DNA of 64,000 bases from RYN-230 sp963841695 (lineage in GTDB: Bacteria > Actinomycetota > Actinomycetes > Streptosporangiales > Streptosporangiaceae), in contig CAWJDQ010000011.1 in NCBI GenBank assembly GCA_963841695.1, positions 1 through 64,000 on the forward strand, given 5' to 3'. Below, in pieces: positions 1-6,713 of this stretch. Under the pieces are notes generated by a model, which saw only the letters and a program-made list of their open reading frames with translations, ran no database searches and was not told the DNA's origin. The translations under genes and the position numbers were made by a program. The stretch's first letter is position 1. Each line of letters begins with the position of its first letter.

Positions 1-40
1 TAACGAATTGTCCGCCGCACTGAGCGCCGCAGGCGTCTCG

Positions 41-499
41 CTAGCCGGGCTGGTGGCCTGGGCGGGTGTCGAGCTCGGCCCATACCGCTTTGCCCGTGTC
101 CGTCCCGCTGACCCCCCACTTATTGGCCAGGGCATCGACGATCACGAATCCGAATCCTGACTCGTCGAGCCCGGTTGGGCTGCCCAGCTGCGGCCACTGG
201 GGGTCGGGGTCATGCACCTCAATCCTCAGCGAGGTCCCTGCGGCTTCCAGCCGCAGCACCAGCGTGGAGCCTCCGGTGCACGCATGTCGCACCGCGTTCG
301 TGACCAGCTCGGAGACGAAGAGCACCGCCGTCTCCGCCAGGTGGGCAGCGTGCCACAAGGCCAGCACGTCCCGTGTCGCCTGCCGCGCCAGTCCAGGGGC
401 CTGCCCGGTGGCAGGCAGGGTCATCTCCCAGGCCCAGCACGAGGTCCCCAGCCCGTCGGGGCCGTGCATGGTGCTGGCCTCCGCCGCCTCGCCCGTCAT
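41..499 (-). CDS. RsbW-like ATP-binding anti-sigma/regulatory protein
   Basis: A 152-residue protein that is almost only a histidine-kinase-type ATPase domain (HATPase_c). The N-box is ELVTNAVRHA (about 64-73), followed by DPDP (97-100) and the G-box region GFGFVIVDALANKWG (115-129). Stand-alone domains of this size in actinomycetes are anti-sigma factors or switch kinases of the RsbW/SpoIIAB type, acting in the cytosol on an anti-anti-sigma partner. No sigma factor or antagonist lies next to it in the visible sequence, so the partner is unknown. The start is the ATG at 499. A second in-frame Met (residue 11) is possible. Confidence 0.85.
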   Translation of the reverse strand: MTGEAAEASTMHGPDGLGTSCWAWEMTLPATGQAPGLARQATRDVLALWHAAHLAETAVLFVSELVTNAVRHACTGGSTLVLRLEAAGTSLRIEVHDPDPQWPQLGSPTGLDESGFGFVIVDALANKWGVSGTDTGKAVWAELDTRPGHQPG

Positions 500-693
500 G
501 ACCTGCTACCTCATTCTCATGGTGTGCGCTGGGCCGAGACCCCCCGTGCCGTACCCCCTACAGTCAGGCATGCAGCTGAAGAAAAACTCCAAGCTCGCAT
601 AATGTGGGCTGAAAACATCCAGACCGTCAGCTGACTACCAGCCAACGGTGCGTGGGCCAGATCCTGGCTGGCCGGTGCGCGGTCCCGCCGTGC

Positions 694-1158
694 CTACCTG
701 CCTGCCAGCCACGGGTAACGCGCGGAGTCCTGCCCCGCGTAGTCGGGGTCGAGGTAGATGAAGCAGCGCTGGATTTTCCAGTCGCGGATTTCGAAAACGT
801 CGCACCACCGGCCCGCTGCCCAGTCCGGCAGGCCAGCCCGCCACGGGCCGTCCTGATGCTCGCCGTGGCTGGTGCCCTCGCAGACGACGGTGTCGCTGCC
901 GGAGAATATCCAGTTGAAGTGCGAGTAGTGATGGGTGATCGATTTGAGGGTCGTCCCGACGTCGGAGAAAAGCTGGCCGATCTCCTCCTTGCCATTGGCC
1001 AGTCCCCATTTGGGGAAGCACACCTGCGCGTCGTCCGCGAACAGGTCCAGAATGCTCCCGCCGGTTGAGGTCACGCCACCATTGTCGAATGCCTTGAGAT
1101 ACTCGATGGCGACCGACTTGCGCTGTTCGTCGGTCATGGTTTCGTGGGTCAGCGCCAT
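694..1158 (-). CDS. SnoaL/NTF2-like domain protein
   Basis: A 154-residue cone-fold (SnoaL/NTF2-like) protein. The N-terminus has the typical YLKAFDNGG helix, followed by a line of aromatic residues (HHYSHFNWIF) and the late strands GRWCDVFEIRDWKIQRCFIY that close the pocket. The family includes polyketide cyclases, ketosteroid isomerase-like enzymes and many proteins of unknown role, so no substrate can be named. A GGAGAG ribosome-binding sequence lies shortly before the ATG at 1158. It is a single gene, not in an evident operon. Confidence 0.75.
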   Translation of the reverse strand: MALTHETMTDEQRKSVAIEYLKAFDNGGVTSTGGSILDLFADDAQVCFPKWGLANGKEEIGQLFSDVGTTLKSITHHYSHFNWIFSGSDTVVCEGTSHGEHQDGPWRAGLPDWAAGRWCDVFEIRDWKIQRCFIYLDPDYAGQDSARYPWLAGR

Positions 1159-1279
1159 GGCCTGAACTCTCCGCTCTCCGCACGTGGTGCTCCCGCCGCC
1201 TTCGCGACGGGCGCAGTATTTCTCCCGGCCGGAGGGCTGTCAAGGGTGTGCTCCGCCCGGGCCGCGTTATCGTTCTGCT

Positions 1280-1579
1280 ATGCGGGTGGAAGCAAGCCAT
1301 GAAGCAGCCGAGTTCGTGCGCGCCCGCGGCGGGAGGCTGTGGGTGTGGGCCGCCTACCCGCGGATGTGCTGCTCCGGGACGCCCGCTTATATGCACGCGG
1401 CCACTCAGGCGCCGGCCGGGGTATCAGGATTCACCCTGGTTCCCGCGGATGGGCTGGAGCTGCGGTTCCGGGTGCCAGCGGGCATCCTGCCCGATGTCCT
1501 GGAGATCGGGCTGCGGGGCAGGCGCCATCCGCGGGTCGAGGCGTACTGGGACGGCTGCCTGTTCGCGCTCAGCGCCTGA
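1280..1579 (+). CDS. small conserved hypothetical protein, CCSGTP motif
   Basis: A 99-residue protein starting at the ATG at 1280. A longer open frame exists upstream, but its residues are low-complexity and Pro/Arg-rich. It has a compact beta-rich look, with the cysteine pair in AYPRMCCSGTP, a central hydrophobic strand (LELRFRVPAG) and the end YWDGCLFAL. The size and cysteine placement recall HesB/IscA-like small proteins, but I do not recognise the family with certainty. It may bind a metal or cluster; this is inference. Confidence 0.55.
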   Translation: MRVEASHEAAEFVRARGGRLWVWAAYPRMCCSGTPAYMHAATQAPAGVSGFTLVPADGLELRFRVPAGILPDVLEIGLRGRRHPRVEAYWDGCLFALSA

Positions 1580-1611
1580 CCAGGACGGCACGCCGGCGAA
1601 CTCCTGGGGTG

Positions 1612-2679
1612 CTAGGCGTCGTAGTTGACGGTTACCTGGTCGGACGCGGGAAGGGCCTGGCAGGTGAGCGCGTAGCCCGCGTCGATCTCGTCCTGCTCCA
1701 GCGCGTAGTTGCGGCGCATGGTCACCCGGCCCTCGGTGACGAGCGCGCGGCAGGTGCCGCAGACGCCGCCCTTGCAGGCGAACGGCAGGTCGGGACGGAT
1801 CCGCTGGGCCGCGTCCAGGATGGGGGTGCCCGGGGGCACGGTCGCGGTGCTGCTGCGGCCGTCGAGCAGCACCGTTACCTCGGCACCGGGCCCCGGGGGG
1901 CCCTCCTCGTGCTGAACCTGGGCCGGGGGAGTGTCCTCGACGTAGAACAGCTCGCGGTGGACGCGGTCCCGGGGCACGCCGAGCCCGGTGAGTATCCCGG
2001 TGGCCCCGGTGACCATGGCCAGGGGGCCGCACAGCCACCAGTGATCCACCGCGGGCACGTCCACGGTGACCGGGAGCAGCGCGCTCAGCTTGCCGGGGTC
2101 GAGCCGGCCATGGAACAGCTCTACTTCCTGCGGCTCCCGGCTGAGCACGTGGACCAGGCACAGCCGGGCCGGGTAGGCGTCCTTGAGGTCGGCGAGCTCC
2201 TCGGTGAACATCACCGAGTCGCTGCGCCGGTTGCCGTAGAGCAGGGTGACCGCTGAGCCGGCCTGGGCGGCGAGCACGGATCCGGCGATGGACAGCACGG
2301 GGGTGATCCCGCTGCCCGCGGCGATCAGGACATGGTGCCCGGGCCGGGACAGGTCCGGGGTGAACGTCCCGGACGGTGCCTGGACGTCGATGATGTCGCC
2401 GGGCCGGACCTCGCGCACGAGCCAGCGGGACACCGCCCCCCCGGCCACTTCCCGCACGCCGATCCGCGGCGGGTGGCCCCGCGGGGCGCAGATCGAGTAC
2501 GAGCGCCGCTCGCCGCCCCGGCGGACGGTAAGCGACTGGCCCGGGGCGAACCTGAACCGGTCCGCGACCTCGGGCGGCACGCCGAAGGTCAGCGCGGCTG
2601 AATCCTCGGTCAGCGGGTCCACGCGGAGCACGGTGAGCGGGTGGAATCCGGTCCGCGACGCGGTGTCCGGGCGGGCCAT
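1612..2679 (-). CDS. paaE: phenylacetyl-CoA epoxidase reductase subunit PaaE
   Basis: A 355-residue flavin- and iron-sulfur-dependent reductase that passes electrons from NAD(P)H to the PaaABC(D) oxygenase in aerobic phenylacetate breakdown. The N-terminal FAD domain has RSYSICAPRG (59-68). The nucleotide-binding part has GSGITPVLSIAG. The C-terminal plant-type ferredoxin domain has CKGGVCGTC plus a later TCQA, giving cluster ligands Cys302, Cys307, Cys310 and Cys340. Length and domain order match the family. It is the last gene of paaABCDE and overlaps paaD by one base, so it is translationally coupled. Confidence 0.95.
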   Translation of the reverse strand: MARPDTASRTGFHPLTVLRVDPLTEDSAALTFGVPPEVADRFRFAPGQSLTVRRGGERRSYSICAPRGHPPRIGVREVAGGAVSRWLVREVRPGDIIDVQAPSGTFTPDLSRPGHHVLIAAGSGITPVLSIAGSVLAAQAGSAVTLLYGNRRSDSVMFTEELADLKDAYPARLCLVHVLSREPQEVELFHGRLDPGKLSALLPVTVDVPAVDHWWLCGPLAMVTGATGILTGLGVPRDRVHRELFYVEDTPPAQVQHEEGPPGPGAEVTVLLDGRSSTATVPPGTPILDAAQRIRPDLPFACKGGVCGTCRALVTEGRVTMRRNYALEQDEIDAGYALTCQALPASDQVTVNYDA

Positions 2680-3182
2680 CAGAAGTCCTTCACGTATTCA
2701 AACGGTTCGCCGCAGCTGTGGCAGCGCATGAGGGCCTTGCACGCGGTCGCCCCGAACGCCGCGGTCTGCCTGGTGTCGGCGGAACCGCACCGGGGGCAGG
2801 CCACCCCGTCCCGGGACGCCGCGGTGAGGTTGAGCGGGACCGGGCCGCCGGGCGCCGCGGCGGGGCGCGGCGGGGCGAGGCCTGCCGCCGCCAGCTTCCG
2901 GCGGCCTTGCGGGGTGATCCAGTCGCTGGTCCAGGCCGGGGCGATCTGGGTGCGGACGGCGGCGCCGGCGAACCCGGCCTGGGTGAGCCGGTGCTGCAGA
3001 TCGCGGGCGATCTCGCTCAGTGCCGGGCACCCCGAGTAGGTCGGCGTGATCGTCACCACGATATGACCGTTCTCGCTCGTGACGTCCCGCAGGATGCCGA
3101 GGTCGGCCAGGGTCAGCATGGGCAGTTCCGGATCGGCCACGGCGCCGGCGATCTCACGGGCCGCCGGAAGGTCGGTCACCAC
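2679..3182 (-). CDS. paaD: phenylacetyl-CoA epoxidase subunit PaaD
   Basis: A 167-residue PaaD. The N-terminal two thirds are a MIP18/DUF59-type fold (VADPELPMLTLADLGILRDV, then TPTYSGCPALSEIARDL). The C-terminus is a zinc ribbon with Cys129, Cys132, Cys148, Cys154 and Cys157. In the Paa system this protein is needed for iron-sulfur maturation or function of the epoxidase rather than for catalysis. It overlaps paaC by 7 bases and paaE by 1, consistent with one polycistronic message. The linker between the domains is Pro/Ala-rich. Confidence 0.93.
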   Translation of the reverse strand: MVTDLPAAREIAGAVADPELPMLTLADLGILRDVTSENGHIVVTITPTYSGCPALSEIARDLQHRLTQAGFAGAAVRTQIAPAWTSDWITPQGRRKLAAAGLAPPRPAAAPGGPVPLNLTAASRDGVACPRCGSADTRQTAAFGATACKALMRCHSCGEPFEYVKDF

Positions 3183-4129
3183 GTCGCGTCCGGGTGGGCG
3201 CGGGCCACGCTCTGCAGTTCGGCCAGGACATAGCCCAGGGCCTCGGTGTGCACGCCGTCCCGGCCGGATTTACCGGCGACCTGGGCCAGCGGCGGCGTGT
3301 CCGGGAGATCCAGGGTGGCCGCGGCCGCCGTGGCGGCCAGGACGTCATCGAACCCGGCGCGCAGCCGGGCCGGGTCGGCCGCGATCCCGGGCAGGTCACC
3401 GACGACCGCGTCGGTGCGGAACAGCTCGCCCACGAGCGGCCACAGGGTGGCGAGCGCGGCCTGCATCCTCGTGTGGGACAGCCCGGTCCCGTCGCCCAGC
3501 CGGATGACCCACTGGGCGGCGTAGTCCCGGTGGTAGGCGAGCTCCTTGGCGCCCTTGGCCGCGATCGCGGCGAGCACCGGGTCCCCGGACCCGCACAGCG
3601 CGCTGAACAGGGCCAGCCGCCAGGTGGAGAAGATCAGCAGCCCGGCCAGCTCCGCGAAGTCGGCGTCGGCGTGCTCGGCCAGGCGCACGTTGCGGAAATC
3701 TTGTTCCGGCCGGAAGAAGGCGAGCTGATCCTCATCGCGGCCCGTGCTTCCGGCCAGCCCGGTGCGTCCGGCCAGCCCGGTGCGTCCGGCCAGCGCGGTG
3801 CGTCCGGCGGGCGCGGCGCCCTCGGCCCGGCCTGCGCGGGCCAGCAGCATGCGCGCCTGGCCGAGCAGGTCCAGGGCGATGTTGGCGATGGCCGTCTCCT
3901 CCTCCAGCTCCGGCAGCCGGGTCATCCACTGCTGCAGCCGGTGGGAGTAGATGAGTGCGTCGTCGCCGAGCATCAGGCAGTAGGTGGCCAGGGCGGCCGC
4001 GTCGGCCCCGTCCGGCACCGACGTGTCGATCCCTTCCAGCGGGTCGGTGAACCCGGTGCCGAACGCCCAGCGGTGATCGCCGGTCTCGTCGGCCAGATCG
4101 TGGTACACGGTGAATTCGTCGTCGGTCAT
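3176..4129 (-). CDS. paaC: phenylacetyl-CoA epoxidase structural subunit PaaC
   Basis: A 317-residue helical, ferritin-like protein that pairs with PaaA in the phenylacetyl-CoA 1,2-epoxidase. Family landmarks are DDALIYSHRLQQWMTRLPELE (about 56-76), IALDLLGQARMLLARAG (84-100), DEDQLAFFR and ELAYHRDYAAQWVIRLGDG. It is longer than usual because residues 109-131 are a GRTGLA-type repeat, absent from typical PaaC, inserted between helices. The gap to paaB is 15 bases. The product should still fold if the insert forms a surface loop; this is inference. Confidence 0.93.
   Translation of the reverse strand: MTDDEFTVYHDLADETGDHRWAFGTGFTDPLEGIDTSVPDGADAAALATYCLMLGDDALIYSHRLQQWMTRLPELEEETAIANIALDLLGQARMLLARAGRAEGAAPAGRTALAGRTGLAGRTGLAGSTGRDEDQLAFFRPEQDFRNVRLAEHADADFAELAGLLIFSTWRLALFSALCGSGDPVLAAIAAKGAKELAYHRDYAAQWVIRLGDGTGLSHTRMQAALATLWPLVGELFRTDAVVGDLPGIAADPARLRAGFDDVLAATAAAATLDLPDTPPLAQVAGKSGRDGVHTEALGYVLAELQSVARAHPDATW
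3737..3805 (-). repeat. 18-bp tandem repeat inside paaC
   Basis: About three copies of an 18-base unit (plus strand ggtgcgtccggccagccc) encode GRTALA-GRTGLA-GRTGLA-GSTGR in paaC. The unit length is a multiple of three, so copy-number change keeps the frame. The repeat lies at a predicted inter-helix loop. Confidence 0.85.
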
Positions 4130-4144
4130 CGGTGTCGGTCCGCC

Positions 4145-4444
4145 CTACATGTGCGGGACGTCGTCAGGGATCTCGTAGAAGGTGGGATGCCGGTAGACCT
4201 TGTCGCCGGACGGCGCGAAGAACGGGTCTTTCTCATCCGGGCTGGACGCCGTGATGTCGGCCGACGCGACGACCCAGATGCTGACGCCCTCGTTGCGGCG
4301 CGTGTACAGATCGCGCGCGTGGTGCAGCGCCATCTGCGCGTCGGCGGCGTGCAGCGAGCCCACGTGCACGTGGTTCAGGCCCCGCTTGCCGCGCAGGAAC
4401 ACCTCATACAGCGGCCAGTCCGAGCGCACCGGTGCGTCGTTCAT
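4145..4444 (-). CDS. paaB: phenylacetyl-CoA epoxidase subunit PaaB
   Basis: A 99-residue PaaB. Typical landmarks are WPLYEVFLRGKRGLNHVHVG near the start, the heptad-like MALHHARDLYTRRNEG, then SIWVV and the C-terminal KVYRHPTFYEIPDDVPHM. PaaB bridges PaaAC heterodimers in the epoxidase complex and has no catalytic residues of its own. The start is the ATG at 4444, which overlaps the end of paaA by four bases (ATGA). A longer open frame runs upstream but is only antisense or shadow sequence over paaA. Confidence 0.95.
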   Translation of the reverse strand: MNDAPVRSDWPLYEVFLRGKRGLNHVHVGSLHAADAQMALHHARDLYTRRNEGVSIWVVASADITASSPDEKDPFFAPSGDKVYRHPTFYEIPDDVPHM

Positions 4445-5439
4445 CGGGCGCCGCCGCTGTCCTGGCTGGCCTGGCCGGCAGCGGCCCGCCGCGCGGCCTG
4501 CTTGGCGGCATGGGCGGCCGCGGCCTCGCGCACCCACGCCCCCTCGTCGTGGGCCGCCTTGCGCTGCGCCACCCGCTGGGCGTTGCACGGGCCGTGGCCC
4601 TTGATCACCGCGGTGAACTCGGCCCAGTCGATGGCCCCGAAGTCGTAGTGGCCGCGGCCGGCGTTCCAGCTCAGGCCGGGGTCGGGCAGGGTGACGCCCA
4701 GCTTCGCGGCCTGCGGGACGGTCATGTCCACGAAGCGCTGCCGCAGCTCGTCGTTGGTGTGCCGCTTGATGCCCCAGGCCATCGACTGGGCCGTGTTCGG
4801 CGACTGGTCGTCGGGCGGCCCGAACATCATCAGCGACGGCCACCAGAACCGGTCCGTCGCGTCCTGGACCATCGCGCGCTGCGCCGCGGAGCCGCGCATC
4901 ATGGTCATCAGCAGCTCGTAGCCCTGCCGCTGGTGGAAGGACTCCTCCTTGCAGATGCGGACCATGGCGCGGGCGTAGGGGCCGTAGGAGGAGCGGCACA
5001 GCGGCACCTGGTTGCAGATGGCCGCGCCGTCGACCAGCCAGCCGATCACCCCGACGTCCGCATAGGTCAGCGTCGGGTAGTTAAAGATCGAGGAGTACTT
5101 CTGCCGGCCACTGATCAGCCGGCCGGTCAGGTCTGCCCGGTCGGCGCCGAGGGTCTCGGCGGCCGAGTAGAGGTACATGCCGTGGCCGGCCTCGTCCTGC
5201 ACCTTGGCGATCAGGACCGCCTTCCGGCGCAGCGACGGGGCGCGGGTGATCCAGTTGCCCTCGGGCTGCATGCCGATGATCTCCGAGTGCGCGTGCTGGG
5301 CGATCTGGCGGATCATCGTCGCCCGGTAGTGATCCGGCATCCAGTCCCGGGGCTCGATCCGGCGGTCGCGCGCGATCGTGTCATCGAAGTGGGCTTCGAG
5401 TTCGCCCGCCCGGTCGTCAGCGCTGCGCAGTACCGGCAC
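4441..5439 (-). CDS. paaA: phenylacetyl-CoA epoxidase catalytic subunit PaaA
   Basis: A 332-residue di-iron oxygenase subunit that forms the ring 1,2-epoxide of phenylacetyl-CoA. Iron-ligand motifs are visible: HSEIIGMQPEGNW (51-63), KVQDEAGHG (79-87) and KEESFHQRQG (164-173). The conserved WNAGRGHYDFGAIDWAEF and KGHGPCNAQR lie toward the C-terminus, ending in an Ala-rich helix. It is the first gene of paaABCDE. No paaG, paaZ, paaJ or paaK ring-opening genes lie in the window, so the lower pathway must be elsewhere. Confidence 0.96.
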   Translation of the reverse strand: MPVLRSADDRAGELEAHFDDTIARDRRIEPRDWMPDHYRATMIRQIAQHAHSEIIGMQPEGNWITRAPSLRRKAVLIAKVQDEAGHGMYLYSAAETLGADRADLTGRLISGRQKYSSIFNYPTLTYADVGVIGWLVDGAAICNQVPLCRSSYGPYARAMVRICKEESFHQRQGYELLMTMMRGSAAQRAMVQDATDRFWWPSLMMFGPPDDQSPNTAQSMAWGIKRHTNDELRQRFVDMTVPQAAKLGVTLPDPGLSWNAGRGHYDFGAIDWAEFTAVIKGHGPCNAQRVAQRKAAHDEGAWVREAAAAHAAKQAARRAAAGQASQDSGGAR

Positions 5440-5466
5440 GCGGGCTCCTCACCGAGAGAATTACTT

Positions 5467-5480
5467 ACCGAACATTCAGT
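5467..5480. promoter_or_regulatory. candidate PaaR/TetR operator, paaA-proximal
   Basis: ACCGAACATTCAGT matches 10 of 14 positions of the perfect palindrome at 5581-5594. It lies 28 bases upstream of the paaA start. It also overlaps a second inverted repeat, AACAT-N5-ATGTT (5471-5485). Position and similarity suggest it is bound by the TetR regulator encoded at 6066. That assignment is inference. Confidence 0.55.
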
Positions 5481-5580
5481 ATGTTATTTCATCACCATGG
5501 GCTCTGGCCACCCCTGCTCCCAGGTGCACGGCACCGCGCGGGCCTGGCCGGCGCTGGCCGGGACCTGGCCAGATATTGTT

Positions 5581-5594
5581 ACCGGACGTCCGGT
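5581..5594. promoter_or_regulatory. candidate PaaR/TetR operator, paaI-proximal (perfect palindrome)
   Basis: ACCGGACGTCCGGT is a perfect 14-base palindrome located 23 bases before the paaI start codon. With the degenerate copy at 5467 it brackets the divergent paaA/paaI promoter region, the arrangement expected for repression of both directions by one TetR protein. Confidence 0.65.
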
Positions 5595-5617
5595 AGTTAA
5601 TACGGGAGGCGATCGCG

Positions 5618-6034
5618 GTGCCGCAGGTGCCCAGCGTCCAGGCGATGATGGCCCGGGATGAGGCCTCGCGCGGCCTGGGCATTGAACTGGTCGACCACGC
5701 CGAGGGCTGGGCGGTCGCCCGGATGACGGTGCGGGCCGGCATGCTGAACGGGCACGCGGTCGCGCACGGCGGCCTGATCTTCGCCCTGGCCGACACCGCT
5801 TTCGCCTGCGCGTGCAACAGCTACGGGCCGGTGACGGTGGCCGCGGCGGCCGAGATCGTGTTCGTCGCCCCGGCCTACGCGGGCGACGTCCTCACCAGCG
5901 AGGCCGTCGTGCGGACCCGCTTCGGCCGGGCGGGGGTGTACGACGTCACCGTCCGGCGCGGCGCCGACGTGATCGCCGAATTCCGCGGGCGCAGCCACCA
6001 GCTGGGCCGCCCGGTGGCGGGATCCGCTGAGTAG
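5618..6034 (+). CDS. paaI: PaaI-type hydroxyphenylacetyl-CoA thioesterase
   Basis: A 138-residue hotdog-fold thioesterase. The signature NGHAVAHGGLIFALADTAFA holds the catalytic-loop HGG and the Asp on the central helix. It is followed by NSYGPVTVAAAAEIVFVAPA and AGDVLTSEAVV strands typical of PaaI. In phenylacetate breakdown it hydrolyses dead-end CoA intermediates and so frees CoA. The start is the GTG at 5618, 8 bases after a GGGAGG ribosome-binding site. It diverges from paaABCDE and is followed 31 bases later by a TetR gene, probably in the same transcript. Confidence 0.92.
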   Translation: MPQVPSVQAMMARDEASRGLGIELVDHAEGWAVARMTVRAGMLNGHAVAHGGLIFALADTAFACACNSYGPVTVAAAAEIVFVAPAYAGDVLTSEAVVRTRFGRAGVYDVTVRRGADVIAEFRGRSHQLGRPVAGSAE

Positions 6035-6065
6035 GCGGCCGGGCGGCGGCCCGGATCCCGGCGTC

Positions 6066-6698
6066 ATGATGTCTCCCTCGGTCCCGCGGGCGGGCCCCCC
6101 GGCGGCCGGGCCGCGCCGCGGCCGCCCCGGTCATGACCTGGAGTCCGTGCTCGCCGTGGCCGTCGAGATCTTCAACGAGCGCGGCTACGACGGCACCAGC
6201 ATGAGAGACCTCTCCGACCGGCTGGGCATCGCCAAGTCGGCGATCTATCACCATGTGGCCGGCAAGGAGGAGCTGCTCAGCCTGGCCCTGGACCGGGCGC
6301 TGACTGGCCTGGCGGCCGTGGCCGACCGGGCGCGTGCTCTCGACGCCCCGGCGATCGAGCGCCTCGAGGCCCTGGTCCGGGGCAGCGTCCACGTGCTGGA
6401 AGCCGAGCTGCCCTACGTCACGCTGCTGCTCCGGGTGCGCGGCAACACCCAGGTCGAGCGGGACGCCCTGGACCGGAGGCGCGCCTTTGACCGGCTCGTG
6501 GCCGACCTGGTCACCGAAGCCCAGCGGGACGGCGACATCGACCCGGACCGGGATGCGCTGCTCACCGCCCGGCTGCTGTTCGGCCTGGTCAACTCCATCG
6601 TCGAGTGGTACCGGCCCACCCGGCGCGCGGCCGCCCCGCCGCTCGCCGACACCGTGTGCGCGATGGCGTTCGACGGCCTGCGTGTCCAGCGGGGCTAG
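6066..6698 (+). CDS. TetR-family regulator, likely PaaR
   Basis: A 210-residue TetR repressor. The N-terminal helix-turn-helix is SMRDLSDRLGIAKSAIYHHV, followed by the family-typical GKEELLSLALDRAL. The C-terminal helical ligand domain includes LPYVTLLLRVRGNTQVERDALDRRR. It follows paaI, and the paaA/paaI promoter holds two related palindromes, so it is the probable phenylacetyl-CoA-responsive repressor (PaaR role). The ligand is inferred from context only. An alternative start is the next codon (MM). Confidence 0.88.
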   Translation: MMSPSVPRAGPPAAGPRRGRPGHDLESVLAVAVEIFNERGYDGTSMRDLSDRLGIAKSAIYHHVAGKEELLSLALDRALTGLAAVADRARALDAPAIERLEALVRGSVHVLEAELPYVTLLLRVRGNTQVERDALDRRRAFDRLVADLVTEAQRDGDIDPDRDALLTARLLFGLVNSIVEWYRPTRRAAAPPLADTVCAMAFDGLRVQRG

Positions 6699-6713
6699 CT
6701 GCCCGGGTCGTGC

